A stretch of DNA of 64,000 bases, taken from positions 1-64,000 of the forward strand of contig JAIUOO010000026.1 of assembly GCA_020161695.1 (NCBI GenBank), in the 5' to 3' direction. A program made the translations under genes and the position numbers. The stretch is from Pseudomonadota bacterium (lineage in GTDB: Bacteria > Pseudomonadota > Alphaproteobacteria > Rhizobiales > Phreatobacteraceae). The notes under the pieces are model-generated. The model saw only the letters and a list, made by a program, of their open reading frames with translations, searched no databases and was not told the DNA's origin. Below are positions 1 through 8,760 of this stretch, one piece after another. The stretch's first letter is position 1; every line of letters begins with the position of its first letter.

Positions 1-474
1 CAGCCATTGCTTATGGCCGTGCGACAGGCCGGCCGCCTTCTCGCCGCGCCGCGCCGACAGCCGCACCGTTTCGAGGATCGCGTCGATGCGCTGATGCTCC
101 TCGGTCGTCCGGATGTCGAACAACGCCGCGAACACGCCGCGCTCGCCCTTCAGCGACAGGGCAATGTTGTCTTCGACCGTGTGCATCTCGAACACGGTCG
201 GCTTCTGGAACTTCCGGCCGATGCCGAGATTGGCGATGTCGGCCTCGTCGAGCTTGGTGAGATCGTGCTGCCCGTCGAAGAAGACCTCGCCGGCGTCCGG
301 CCGGGTCTTGCCGGTTATGATGTCCATCATCGTCGTCTTGCCGGCCCCGTTCGGCCCGATGATCGCACGCATCTCGCCCTTGTTGAGCGTGAGCGACAGA
401 TTGTTGATGGCCTTGAAGCCGTCGAAGGCGACGGAAACGCCGTCGAGATAGAGGATGGTGTGCTGCCTGGTCAT
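1..474 (-). CDS. urtD: Urea ABC transporter ATP-binding protein UrtD (3' part outside window)
   Basis: ATPase that powers urea uptake together with UrtE on the cytoplasmic face of UrtB/UrtC. The first 158 residues are visible and the frame runs off the left edge. Walker A GPNGAGKT is at residues 40-47, the Q-loop glutamine is near 90, and the window ends within LSHGHKQWL (150-158), the UrtD form of the ABC signature. The ATG lies 4 nt past the urtC stop, so it is translated with urtC in one operon. Confidence is high because the SHGHKQWL variant separates UrtD from LivG-type ATPases. UrtE and perhaps urease genes would be expected further left, but cannot be seen. Confidence 0.95.
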   Translation of the reverse strand, partial: MTRQHTILYLDGVSVAFDGFKAINNLSLTLNKGEMRAIIGPNGAGKTTMMDIITGKTRPDAGEVFFDGQHDLTKLDEADIANLGIGRKFQKPTVFEMHTVEDNIALSLKGERGVFAALFDIRTTEEHQRIDAILETVRLSARRGEKAAGLSHGHKQWL

Positions 475-478
475 CGCG

Positions 479-1690
479 TCACTCCGCCGGCTGGGGCGCG
501 GACGCGTCGAGCGCGGGAGCGGACACCGGCTTTGCGCGGACGATCGGCGTTTCCACCGTCGGCTCCGCCGATCCGACGCCAACCGCACGGAGCTCCTTGC
601 GGCCAGAGCGCCACTGGTCCCACATGCCTACGATGCCGCGCGGCAGGAACAGCGTCACCGCGACGAACAGCGCGCCGAGCGCGAACAGCCACATGTCGGG
701 CAGCGCGACGGTGAACCAGCTCTTGGCCCAGTTGACGAGCACTGCGCCGATGACTGGCCCGACGATCGTTCCGCGTCCGCCCACCGCCGTCCAGATCACC
801 ACCTCGATCGAATTGGCCGGCGCGAATTCGGACGGGTTGATGATGCCGACCTGCGGCACGTAGAGCGCGCCGGCGACGCCGGCCATGACGGCCGACAGGG
901 TGAAGCCGAAAAGCTTGATACGCTCCGGCCGCCAGCCGATGAAACGGGTGCGGCTTTCGGCATCGCGCACCGCGACCATCAGCTTGCCGAGCTTGGAGCG
1001 CGTCACGGTCGCGGTGACGGCGATGCCCAGCGCGAGGAAGAGCGCGGACGCGGCGAACAGCGCACCGCGCGTGCCGGCCGACTGCACGTTGAAGCCGAGG
1101 ATTTCCTTGAAGTCGGTCAGGCCATTATTGCCGCCGAAGCCCATATCGTTGCGGAAGAAGGCCAGCAGCAGCGCATAGGTCATCGCCTGCGTGATGATGG
1201 AGAGGTATACGCCCGTGACGCGGCTGCGGAAGGCGAGCCAGCCGAAGCAGAAGGCGAGAAGGCCGGGCACCAGCAGCGCCATGATGGCGGCGAACCAGAA
1301 CTGGTCGAACCCGTACCAGTACCAGGGCAATTCCTTCCAGTTCAGGAACACCATGAAGTCTGGCAGCTCGGGATTGCCGTAGACGCCGCGCGCGCCGATC
1401 TGGCGCATCAGATACATGCCCATCGCATAGCCGCCGAGCGCGAAGAACGCGCCGTGGCCGAGCGAGAGGATGCCGCAGAAACCCCAGGCGAGGTCGAGCG
1501 ACAGGGCGAGGAGGGCGTAGCAGAGATATTTGCCGAACAGGGCCACCACATGGGTCGGCACATGCAGCGGATTGTCCGGCGGCAGCAGCAGGTTCAGCGC
1601 CGGCACGGCGATCGCGATCGCCACCAGCGCCACGAGGAAGGCGGCGACGCGCCGGTCGAGCCCGTTGGCGAGGATGCGCGCCACGATCAT
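479..1690 (-). CDS. urtC: Urea ABC transporter permease UrtC
   Basis: Inner-membrane permease of the LivM/UrtC family, 403 residues, which forms the urea channel with UrtB. The protein starts MIVARILANG and has a hydrophobic first segment near residues 16-36, then further membrane segments including one in the ALLALSLDLAWGFCGILSLG region, a typical branched-chain/urea permease signature. The ATG overlaps the urtB stop as ATGA, which fixes this start even though the frame stays open far upstream. The C-terminal 30 residues are a low-complexity soluble tail (Pro/Ala-rich). Confidence 0.95.
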   Translation of the reverse strand: MIVARILANGLDRRVAAFLVALVAIAIAVPALNLLLPPDNPLHVPTHVVALFGKYLCYALLALSLDLAWGFCGILSLGHGAFFALGGYAMGMYLMRQIGARGVYGNPELPDFMVFLNWKELPWYWYGFDQFWFAAIMALLVPGLLAFCFGWLAFRSRVTGVYLSIITQAMTYALLLAFFRNDMGFGGNNGLTDFKEILGFNVQSAGTRGALFAASALFLALGIAVTATVTRSKLGKLMVAVRDAESRTRFIGWRPERIKLFGFTLSAVMAGVAGALYVPQVGIINPSEFAPANSIEVVIWTAVGGRGTIVGPVIGAVLVNWAKSWFTVALPDMWLFALGALFVAVTLFLPRGIVGMWDQWRSGRKELRAVGVGSAEPTVETPIVRAKPVSAPALDASAPQPAE

Positions 1691-3294
1691 GCTTCCACCG
1701 CCCGGCCCTTCAGCGCGAACAGGCCGCGCGGGCGCTTCTGGATGAACAGGATGATGAGCACCAGCACGATGATCTTGCCGAGCACCGCGCCCGCATAGGG
1801 CTCGAGGAACTTGTTGGCGATGCCGAGCGTCATGGCGCCCACCAGCGTGCCCCAGAGGTTCCCGACGCCACCGAACACCACGACCATGAAGCTGTCGATG
1901 ATGTAGCCCTGTCCGAGGTTCGGCGAGACGTTGTCGATCTGGCTGAGCGCGACGCCGGCAAGGCCGGCAATGCCCGAGCCGAGGCCAAAGGTGAGCGCGT
2001 CGACCCAGTTGGTGCGGATGCCCATGGCGCCCGCCATGCGCCGGTTCTGCGTCACCGCTCGCGTCTGAAGGCCGAAGGGCGTGCGCTTCAGGAACATCAG
2101 CAGCGCGGCGAAGACGAGCCCCGCGAAGACGATGATGGCGAGGCGGTTGGCGGTGATCGCGAGATTGCCGATCTCGAACGAACCCGACATCCACGACGGC
2201 GTCGTCACCTCGCGGTTGGTCGGGCCGAACCAGGAGCGCACCGCCTGCTGCAGGATCAGGCTGACGCCCCACGTGGCGAGCAGCGTCTCCAGCGCCCGCC
2301 CGTATAGGTGGCGGATGATGAGCCGCTCGATCGCCACACCGATGGCGCCCGCGACGAGAAAGGCCATCGGCAGGGCGATGAACAGCGAGGCGTCCATCAG
2401 GCCGGGAGCAATGGCGCGAATGGCCTGTTGCACGACGAATGTCGTGTAGGCGCCGATCATCACCATCTCGCCGTGCGCCATGTTGATCACGCCCATGACG
2501 CCGAAGGTGATGGCGAGGCCGATCGCCGCCAGCAGCAGCACCGAGCCGAGCGACAACCCGTACCAGACGTTCTGTCCGGCCTCCCAGAAGGCCAGCGACC
2601 GGCGGATGGTGGCGGTGGCCGTTTCGGCGGCCTCGCGCACCGAAGCAGTCGTATTCGCCGGCAGCGAGCCGAGCATGGCGAGAGCGTCCTGGTCGCCGCG
2701 TCGCTGGATCACGCCGATGGCGGTGATCCGGTCGGCGTCGGGCGCGGAGGCGTCGGCGACGACGATGGCGGCGCGGGCTTCCTCCATCAGGCGCTTCACG
2801 CGCGTGTCGCGCTCCTGCCCGATGGCCTGGGTCAGGGCCGCGAGCGCGCCGGCATCGCGCGACTTGAACACGGCTTCGGCAGCAGCGGCGCGACGGCGCG
2901 CGTCGGGGTGCATGAGGGTGAGCGCGCCCATCGCGGCTTCGATGGCGCGGCGGACATTGTTGTTGAGCCTGACGGGGCGGGTTGCTCCGGCATCCGCGGC
3001 AGCGCCCGTCGCGGCATCGGCGAAACTGCCGTCCGCCTGTCGGATGAAGACGGCGCGGTCGCCCTGCCGGTAGACGAGCCGGCTGTCGCGCAGAGCCTCG
3101 ATCACCGGGCTGGCCCGCTCGGAGCCCGAGGTGGCGAGGGCGTTCACCGCATTGGCGATCTCGCCGAAATTCTCGGTGGCGAAGCGCTGGACGAGCGCGG
3201 CGTTGTCCTGCGCGGAGGCTGGCGCCAGAAGGCCGGCCAGAGCGGCGATCAGCGCGGCAATGACAAGGAGAGGGCGTTGGATCGGATCGTTCAA
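1687..3294 (-). CDS. urtB: Urea ABC transporter permease UrtB
   Basis: Permease of the urea importer, 535 residues, as long as usual for UrtB. It is longer than LivH because of an N-terminal extracytoplasmic region. A signal-like hydrophobic stretch (LLVIAALIAALAGLLAPASA, roughly residues 9-28) is followed by about 200 helical residues rich in Ala/Arg/Asp, then the LivH-like membrane domain from about residue 240 (GLSLGSVLLLAAIGLAITFG). I place the start at a TTG (LNDPIQR...) preceded by a GAGAGG-like ribosome site. The next in-frame ATG upstream would add 135 implausible residues across the urtA-urtB gap and into urtA. The stop overlaps urtC (ATGA). Confidence 0.93.
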   Translation of the reverse strand: MNDPIQRPLLVIAALIAALAGLLAPASAQDNAALVQRFATENFGEIANAVNALATSGSERASPVIEALRDSRLVYRQGDRAVFIRQADGSFADAATGAAADAGATRPVRLNNNVRRAIEAAMGALTLMHPDARRRAAAAEAVFKSRDAGALAALTQAIGQERDTRVKRLMEEARAAIVVADASAPDADRITAIGVIQRRGDQDALAMLGSLPANTTASVREAAETATATIRRSLAFWEAGQNVWYGLSLGSVLLLAAIGLAITFGVMGVINMAHGEMVMIGAYTTFVVQQAIRAIAPGLMDASLFIALPMAFLVAGAIGVAIERLIIRHLYGRALETLLATWGVSLILQQAVRSWFGPTNREVTTPSWMSGSFEIGNLAITANRLAIIVFAGLVFAALLMFLKRTPFGLQTRAVTQNRRMAGAMGIRTNWVDALTFGLGSGIAGLAGVALSQIDNVSPNLGQGYIIDSFMVVVFGGVGNLWGTLVGAMTLGIANKFLEPYAGAVLGKIIVLVLIILFIQKRPRGLFALKGRAVEA

Positions 3295-3344
3295 GCTCGG
3301 CCCTCTCGCAAGCACGGCGAATGAAAAGGCGGGGTCGGGGAAAG

Positions 3345-3370
3345 CGGGGCGCGCATTGCGGCGCGCCCCG
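3345..3370 (-). other. Stem-loop between urtA and urtB
   Basis: A perfect 10-bp GC stem (CGGGGCGCGC / GCGCGCCCCG) with a 6-nt loop lies just after the urtA stop and before urtB. No U-tract follows. Stem-loops after a binding-protein gene commonly protect the 3' end of its mRNA or cause partial termination, so that the binding protein outnumbers the permeases. That role is inferred. Confidence 0.6.
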
Positions 3371-3377
3371 TCACTCG

Positions 3378-4670
3378 TCAGCGCTGAGCGGCGCCGCAGC
3401 GGCCGGTGCGGACGTTGAAGTTGCCGCAGCTCATCGGCGAGCGATGGTCGGCGATCAGGTCGCGCGAGCCCTCGAGATGCGGCGACCATTCCTGCGCCAC
3501 CACGGTGCCGGGGGTCTGCCACACGGTCGAGATCTGGCCGTTGTCCTGGATCTCGCCGATCAGCACCGGCTTGGTGATGTGATGGTTCGGCATCATGGTC
3601 GAGACGCCGCCCGACAGGTTGGGCACGGCGATGCCGATCATTGCGCGGCGAACCGCCGCCGGATCGGTCGTGCCGGCCGCTTCCACCGCCTTCACCCACA
3701 TGGCGAAGCCGATGACATGGGCCTCCATGGGGTCGTTGGTGACGGCGCGCGGGTTGTTCTTGTACGCGCGCCAGCGGGCGATGAAGTCGCGGTTCGCGGC
3801 ATTGTCGACGGACTGGAAGTAGTTCCAGGCGGCGAGGTGGCCGACCAGCGGCTTGGTGTCGATGCCGGCGAGCTCCTCCTCGCCGACCGAGAAGGCGACG
3901 ACCGGGATGTCGGTGGCCTTGACGCCCTGGTTGCCGAGTTCCTTGTAGAAGGGAACGTTGGCGTCGCCGTTGACGGTCGAGACGACGGCGGTCTTCACGC
4001 CGGTCGAGCCGAAGCGCTTGATGGCCGCGACGCGGGTCTGCCAGTCGGAATGGCCGAAGGGCGTGTAGTTGATCGAGATGTCCTCCGGCTTGATGCCCTT
4101 GGAGAGCAGGTAGGCTTCGAGGATCTTGTTGGTGGTGCGCGGGTAGACGTAGTCGGTGCCTTCCAGCACGAAGCGCTTCACGCCCTCGGCGAGCAGGTAG
4201 TCGACCGCCGGAATGGCCTGCTGGTTCGGCGCGGCGCCGGTGTAGAAGATGTTCGGCGAGGATTCCTCGCCTTCGTACTGCACCGGGTAGAACAGGATCG
4301 AGTTCAGCTCCTCGAACACCGGCAGCACGGACTTGCGCGACACCGAGGTCCAGCAGCCGAAGGTCGCCGCCACGCGGTTCTGCGTGATCAGTTCGCGCGC
4401 CTTCTCGGCGAAGAGCGGCCAGTTCGAGGCCGGGTCGACGACCACCGCCTCGAGCTTCTTGCCGAGCAGGCCGCCGCGCTTGTTCTGCTCGTCGATGAGC
4501 ATCAGCATGACGTCCTTCAGCGTCGTTTCCGAAATGGCCATCGTGCCGGACAGCGAATGCAGGATGCCGACCTTGATCGTCTCCTGCGCCTTTGCCGGCA
4601 CGGCGAAGCTGCCCAGCGCCATGGCGGCGCCGGCGGCGAGGCCGAGCACTTTGGATTTAAGGTTCAACAT
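3378..4670 (-). CDS. urtA: Urea ABC transporter substrate-binding protein UrtA
   Basis: Periplasmic urea-binding protein, 430 residues. A signal peptide covers residues 1 to about 28 (cleavage near PAKA-QETIK). The mature protein opens with the type I periplasmic-binding fold typical of Urt/FmdD/AmiC proteins (VGILHSLSGTMAISE), and FGCWTSVSRKSVLPV and FYPVQYEGEESSPNIFYTGA are strongly conserved UrtA blocks. It is the first gene of urtABCD, about 75 nt downstream of a sigma-54 promoter. The C-terminus ends CGAAQR, slightly longer than the core fold. Confidence 0.97.
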   Translation of the reverse strand: MLNLKSKVLGLAAGAAMALGSFAVPAKAQETIKVGILHSLSGTMAISETTLKDVMLMLIDEQNKRGGLLGKKLEAVVVDPASNWPLFAEKARELITQNRVAATFGCWTSVSRKSVLPVFEELNSILFYPVQYEGEESSPNIFYTGAAPNQQAIPAVDYLLAEGVKRFVLEGTDYVYPRTTNKILEAYLLSKGIKPEDISINYTPFGHSDWQTRVAAIKRFGSTGVKTAVVSTVNGDANVPFYKELGNQGVKATDIPVVAFSVGEEELAGIDTKPLVGHLAAWNYFQSVDNAANRDFIARWRAYKNNPRAVTNDPMEAHVIGFAMWVKAVEAAGTTDPAAVRRAMIGIAVPNLSGGVSTMMPNHHITKPVLIGEIQDNGQISTVWQTPGTVVAQEWSPHLEGSRDLIADHRSPMSCGNFNVRTGRCGAAQR

Positions 4671-5030
4671 GGAGTGTTCCCGTTCTGGTGTTAGCCGTCA
4701 GCGCTCGGAAGGCAGAACCACCGCCGGACAGCGCCTATGACTGTGGCAACCGCCATGCCAGCGTCATCGCGCCGCACCAATGTGTTGACTCCGTTCTGGA
4801 ATCTTCGCGCCGACTGACCCAGCGGCAGGGCAGGGCTTGGGCAGGACTGCGGTGCACACAGGCGATTGATGAAATTTTAGGCAGCCAACACTGCTCAAGT
4901 ATGCATCAACGGCCCGATCTCGATTCACGCGCCGCGCCGACGGCCGGGTCATCACCTGCTGCCGACGCCTGCTTCAGGCTTCGTTAACCCTGTCGGCGTC
5001 ATGTCGAGGGAGGGCGACGGGGAGAGACCA
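4671..5030. other. Divergent intergenic region between urtA and the MFS gene
   Basis: About 360 bp without a gene. It carries the sigma-54 promoter for urtA on the minus strand and a purine-rich ribosome site (ggggagagacca) for the MFS gene on the plus strand. A GGTGCAC half-site near 4852 and a CGCACC...GTTG element near 4773 loosely resemble NtrC half-sites. They are too degenerate to call. Confidence 0.5.
4744..4760 (-). promoter_or_regulatory. Sigma-54 (RpoN) promoter of urtABCD
   Basis: On the minus strand the sequence reads TGGCATGGCGGTTGCCA. Against the RpoN consensus TGGCAC-N5-TTGCW it has the invariant GG and GC at the correct spacing and one mismatch plus a final C. It lies about 75 nt before the urtA ATG. 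Urea import is commonly under NtrC/RpoN nitrogen control, so site and function agree. Confidence 0.8.
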
Positions 5031-6413
5031 ATGACCGTCAGCGAAACAACCGTCGAAAGCCCGCCGGCCCGCCGGGGCTGGCGCGAGGCCGCGGCTGTCT
5101 ATCTGCGTCGCGACGTGCTGATCGTCCTGTTCCTCGGTTTTTCCGCGGGCCTGCCGCTGGCGCTGTCCGGCTCGACCCTGCTGGTCTGGATGGCGGAAAG
5201 TTCCGTCGATCTGAAGACGATCGGCTTCTTCGCCCTGGTCGGTACGCCCTATACGATCAAGTTCCTCTGGGCGCCGGTGGTCGATGCGCTCGATATCCCG
5301 ATCCTCTGCCGCCTGTTCGGCCGCCGGCGCGGCTGGCTGATCTTCAGCCAGATCATGCTGATGGCGGCGATCGTCTTCCTGGGGCTCCAGAATCCGGATG
5401 TCTCGCCCTTCATGATCGCGCTCGGCGCGGTGCTGGTCGCCATCGCCTCCGCCACGCAGGACATCGTCATCGACACCTACCGGGTCGAGAAGCTCGACAC
5501 GTCCGAACAGGCGGCCGGCGTCGGAGCCTATGTCGCCGCCTATCGGGTGGGCATGCTCGTCTCGACGGCAGGCGCGCTGTTCATCGTCTCCTTCTTCGAG
5601 AAGGTGCAGGGCTTCGACAAGGCGACCGCCTGGACGCTGGGCTATGTCGTGATGGCCGGCTTCGTGCTGGTCGGGATCGCGACGACGCTCCTCGCCCGTG
5701 AGCCCGCGCGTTCCGCCGAGGCCGTTGCCGCCCACTCCGCCGACAATCCCATGGTGCGCGTGCTGAAGGCGGCCGTCGGTTCCTTCTCCGAGTTCCTGAC
5801 GCGCGACATGGCGGTCGCCATCCTCGCCTTCGTCATCCTGTTCAAGCTGTGCGACGCCTTCGTCGGCGCCATGACCGGGCCCTTCGTCATTCGCGGCATG
5901 GGCTATAGCCGCGAGGAATATGCGGCCATCGTGAAAGGCCTCGGCCTTGCCGCGACCCTCGCAGGGGGCTTTGCCGGCGGCTTCGTCGCGCGCGGGCTGG
6001 ACCTTCGCACCAGCCTCTGGCTCGCCGCCTTCCTGCAGATGGGCTCGAACCTGGTCTTCGCGCTGCAGGCGGTGATGCCTGCCAGCTATCCGATGCTGGC
6101 GGCGGTCATCGTCACCGAGAACTTCACCGGCGCCATCGGCACGGTGATCTTCGTCGCCTACCTGTCCTCGCTCTGCCAGTCGCCGCTGCACACGGCGACG
6201 CAATACGCCCTGCTCTCCGCCCTGTCTGCCGTCGGGCGCACCTATATCTCGGCCCCCGCCGGCCTCGTCGCCGAGCAGGCCGGCTGGTTCTGGTTCTTCA
6301 TGCTCTCCTGCCTCACCGCCATTCCGAGCCTCATCCTGCTCTGGTGGCTGCAGGCGCGCGGCCATTTCGACGCGCTGGCGCGGCCGACCGGCAAGCTCGC
6401 CGCCGACGACTGA
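5031..6413 (+). CDS. MFS transporter, AmpG-like
   Basis: Twelve-helix major-facilitator permease, 460 residues, resembling the AmpG muropeptide permease group (LGFSAGLPLALSGSTLLVWM and YTIKFLWAPVVDA near the N-terminus, then ASATQDIVIDTYR around residue 150). AmpG imports anhydromuropeptides released during peptidoglycan turnover. The substrate here is inferred from family only. I choose the ATG at 5031 because GGGGAGAGACC precedes it; an in-frame ATG 30 nt upstream has no ribosome site. It is divergent from urtA and no neighbour gives a functional link. Confidence 0.85.
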   Translation: MTVSETTVESPPARRGWREAAAVYLRRDVLIVLFLGFSAGLPLALSGSTLLVWMAESSVDLKTIGFFALVGTPYTIKFLWAPVVDALDIPILCRLFGRRRGWLIFSQIMLMAAIVFLGLQNPDVSPFMIALGAVLVAIASATQDIVIDTYRVEKLDTSEQAAGVGAYVAAYRVGMLVSTAGALFIVSFFEKVQGFDKATAWTLGYVVMAGFVLVGIATTLLAREPARSAEAVAAHSADNPMVRVLKAAVGSFSEFLTRDMAVAILAFVILFKLCDAFVGAMTGPFVIRGMGYSREEYAAIVKGLGLAATLAGGFAGGFVARGLDLRTSLWLAAFLQMGSNLVFALQAVMPASYPMLAAVIVTENFTGAIGTVIFVAYLSSLCQSPLHTATQYALLSALSAVGRTYISAPAGLVAEQAGWFWFFMLSCLTAIPSLILLWWLQARGHFDALARPTGKLAADD

Positions 6414-6459
6414 CGCGCCGCTGGCGCGTCGGCCGCTGCTGCGTTAGAGCCAGCGCTGC

Positions 6460-7392
6460 ATGCAGCGCTCCACCACATCCCGTTCCTCCGGCGACCTCCT
6501 GGCCGACAGGCGCTACGATTACGCCATGTTCGCCAAGGCCGAGGGAGACCTCGCGGCGGCCGCCGATCTGCTGGCGCAGGCGCTCGAGATCGTGCCGCGC
6601 TGGGCGCCGGCATGGTTCGCGCTGGGCGAGGTCGAGGCCGCTCTGGAACGGCGGGAGGAGGCGGTCGCCGCGTTTCGCCGCGCGCTGGAGCATGATCCGT
6701 CCGATGCGCTCGGCGCGGGGCTGGCGCTGGCCCGGCTCGGAGCCGCCGACGCCGCCGCCGCCATGGCGCCGGCCTATATCGCCGCGCTGTTCGACCAGTA
6801 TGCGCCGCGCTTCGACAGCGCGCTGCGGGCAGGGCTCGCCTATCGCGGGCCCGAAATCCTCCTCGACGCAGTCACCCGCGTCCGCTCGGGGCGCGGGCAG
6901 GGCGGGACCGTCGGCCGGATGCTCGATCTCGGTTGCGGCACCGGTCTCGCGGCCGAGATATTCGCCGCGCATGCCGGCGTCATCGACGGTGTCGATCTGT
7001 CGCCGCGGATGGTCGAGGTCGCCCGCCAGAAAGGCATCTACCGGACCCTCGCTGTCGGCGATCTCGCCGGCTTCCTCGGCCAGCAGGACGCCGCCAGCGC
7101 CGATCTGGTCGTGGCGGCCGATGTCTTTGTCTATGTCGCCGATCTCGCCCCCAGCGCCCGCGATAGCGCACGGGTCCTGAAGCCCGGCGGTCTGCTCGCC
7201 TTCACGGTCGAGACCCATGGTGGCGAAGGTGTCGTGCTGGGTGCGGGGCTGCGTTACGCCCATGCCGAGGCAGTGGTTCGGGCCGTCATTGCCGACGCCG
7301 GGCTGGAGCTTCTGCTGCTGGAAGCGGTGTCGACGCGCAACGAGGCGGATCGCCCGGTGCCCGGTCTCGTCGTCGTGGCTGAAAAGGGCTGA
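6460..7392 (+). CDS. TPR-containing class I SAM-dependent methyltransferase
   Basis: 310 residues. The N-terminal part (about 20-85) holds TPR-like helix pairs (AKAEGDLAAAADLLAQALEI and a second repeat with A..RRALEHDP). The second half is a Rossmann methyltransferase with motif I LDLGCGTGLAAE near residue 156, acidic motif II GVDLSPRMVEVA, and a DLVVAADVFVYV motif. Such TPR-methyltransferase fusions are widespread in alphaproteobacteria and their substrate is unknown. The gene starts 46 nt after the MFS gene on the same strand and may be cotranscribed. The start codon choice is modestly supported. Confidence 0.85.
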   Translation: MQRSTTSRSSGDLLADRRYDYAMFAKAEGDLAAAADLLAQALEIVPRWAPAWFALGEVEAALERREEAVAAFRRALEHDPSDALGAGLALARLGAADAAAAMAPAYIAALFDQYAPRFDSALRAGLAYRGPEILLDAVTRVRSGRGQGGTVGRMLDLGCGTGLAAEIFAAHAGVIDGVDLSPRMVEVARQKGIYRTLAVGDLAGFLGQQDAASADLVVAADVFVYVADLAPSARDSARVLKPGGLLAFTVETHGGEGVVLGAGLRYAHAEAVVRAVIADAGLELLLLEAVSTRNEADRPVPGLVVVAEKG

Positions 7393-7395
7393 CGC

Positions 7396-7617
7396 CTACT
7401 GCCCAGCGCGGCCGAGCGCGTTGGAGACGGGCGCGAGATACTCCCAGCGGCGGGCGCCGTCGAAGGCGCCGAGCACCTTCATGCCGTCGCGGGCAACCGA
7501 GTTCACGTCCTTGTGGAAGGCGGTCAGCGGCTTGTCGAGCACGGCCGGGCGTGCGCCGTCGAAGTGGGGATGCCCCACCGCGTAGACCGCCAGTACGATG
7601 AACGTGCCGCGAAACAT
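7396..7617 (-). CDS. Small hypothetical protein
   Basis: 73 residues if started at MFRGTFIVLAVYAVG; a longer in-frame version (95 residues) begins with an Arg/Lys-rich stretch and looks less natural. The N-terminus is hydrophobic for about 15 residues, as in a short signal or anchor. The rest is soluble, with basic and aromatic residues (AFDGARRWEYLAP). The stop is 3 nt from the convergent methyltransferase stop. I do not recognise a family. It is believable as a gene because codon use fits and it fills the space, but an alternative is a non-coding gap. Confidence 0.55.
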   Translation of the reverse strand: MFRGTFIVLAVYAVGHPHFDGARPAVLDKPLTAFHKDVNSVARDGMKVLGAFDGARRWEYLAPVSNALGRAGQ

Positions 7618-7787
7618 GCCCACTGCGCCGCGATGGCGCCCCAAACTCCGGGTCTTCGCCCGGTGACGCCAAGCATATGGCACACGAGGCTTGAATCGCC
7701 TTTTGCCAAACTCGTCGCAATTTTATCGAAAGTTCGATTCAACGTTCGCGGTTGACGATAAGGGCTGTGGCGGGCGACAGGCAGGCG

Positions 7788-8624
7788 ATGAACTACCGTC
7801 ACGCCTACCATGCCGGAAACCCGGCCGATGTGATCAAGCACGCGGTGCTGGCCTTCGTGCTCGGCCACCTGACGCGGAAGGACACGCCGCTTCGCGTCAT
7901 CGACACCCATGCGGGCATCGGCCGTTATGATCTCACCTCGGATGCCGCCGAGCGCACCGGCGAATGGGTCGAGGGCATCGGCCGCCTGTGGGGCCGCGAC
8001 CTTCCCGAGCCGCTCTCGGCCTTCCTCGATCCCTATCTCGACTGCGCGGCGCGGCTCAATCCGGACGGCCGCCTGCGCCACTATCCCGGTAGCCCCGAGG
8101 TTGCGCGGCTGATGACCCGCCCGACCGACGGGCTCACCTTCTGCGAACTGCATCCCGAGGACGCCGAGACGCTCGCCGGCCTTTACCGCCGCGAAGCCCG
8201 CGCCAAGGTCATCGAGCTCGACGGCTGGCTGGCGCCGAGGGCCTTCCTGCCGCCGAAGGAGAAGCGCGGCGTGGTGCTGATCGACCCGCCCTTCGAGCAG
8301 GCCGGCGACTATGACCGGCTGGTAGATGCACTTGCGAGCGGCCATCGACGCTTCTCAACCGGCGTCTATCTGCTCTGGTACCCGGTCAAGGATGCCGTGG
8401 AGGTGAGAAGATTCCACCGGATGATCGCCGATCTCGCGATCCCGAAATGCCTCGTCATCGAGGCAACGTGGCGGCCCGTCGACGGAAAGCGCCTCGCGGG
8501 CGCCGGCCTCGTGACGATCAATGCGCCATACACGCTCGCGCCTGTCTGCCGCGCGGCGGGAAAGTCACTGTGGGACATCCTCGGCGTCCCTGCGGGCCGG
8601 CTTCTGGTGTCCGGCGACGCTTAG
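7788..8624 (+). CDS. rlmJ: 23S rRNA (adenine(2030)-N6)-methyltransferase RlmJ
   Basis: 278 residues. The protein opens MNYRHAYHAGNPADVIKHAV, the hallmark RlmJ N-terminus, followed by IDTHAGIGRYDL (SAM site region) and the N6-adenine methylase catalytic motif DPPFE (IDPPFEQAGDY). RlmJ methylates A2030 of 23S rRNA before the ribosome is complete. I start at the ATG at 7788, since an upstream TTG would add 12 residues not seen in the family. It stands alone in its direction, with a low-GC leader (7684-7787) that probably holds the promoter. Confidence 0.95.
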   Translation: MNYRHAYHAGNPADVIKHAVLAFVLGHLTRKDTPLRVIDTHAGIGRYDLTSDAAERTGEWVEGIGRLWGRDLPEPLSAFLDPYLDCAARLNPDGRLRHYPGSPEVARLMTRPTDGLTFCELHPEDAETLAGLYRREARAKVIELDGWLAPRAFLPPKEKRGVVLIDPPFEQAGDYDRLVDALASGHRRFSTGVYLLWYPVKDAVEVRRFHRMIADLAIPKCLVIEATWRPVDGKRLAGAGLVTINAPYTLAPVCRAAGKSLWDILGVPAGRLLVSGDA

Positions 8625-8640
8625 AGCCTCGCCAGGTTCC

Positions 8641-8760
8641 TTACGGGTCCGTGCGCAGGTTCATCTGCCTTGCCGTGTCGACCACGAACAGCGCGCAGGC
8701 CGCGCCGACGCCAAGTCCGATGAGGACGATGGCGAGATCCACGATGCCGATGTCGATCAT
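8641..8760 (-). CDS. 39-residue single-span membrane protein
   Basis: Small reading frame: MIDIGIVDLAIVLIGLGVGA, then ACALFVVDTARQMNLRTDP. One membrane segment (residues 5-27) is followed by a short polar, mostly basic tail. A CAGGGG ribosome site lies 6 nt before the ATG. It is convergent with rlmJ (stop codons 16 nt apart). The single-helix-plus-tail layout resembles many small membrane proteins. I cannot assign a family or function. Confidence 0.5.
   Translation of the reverse strand: MIDIGIVDLAIVLIGLGVGAACALFVVDTARQMNLRTDP

Noticed and set aside
455..1798. A 447-codon plus-strand frame opposite urtC/urtB
   Set aside because: Asp/Arg/His-rich low-complexity translation, the shadow of GC-rich codons in urtC and urtB.
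3321..4694. A 457-codon plus-strand frame over urtA
   Set aside because: Antisense shadow with no domain and Arg/His/Asp bias; urtA on the other strand is certain.
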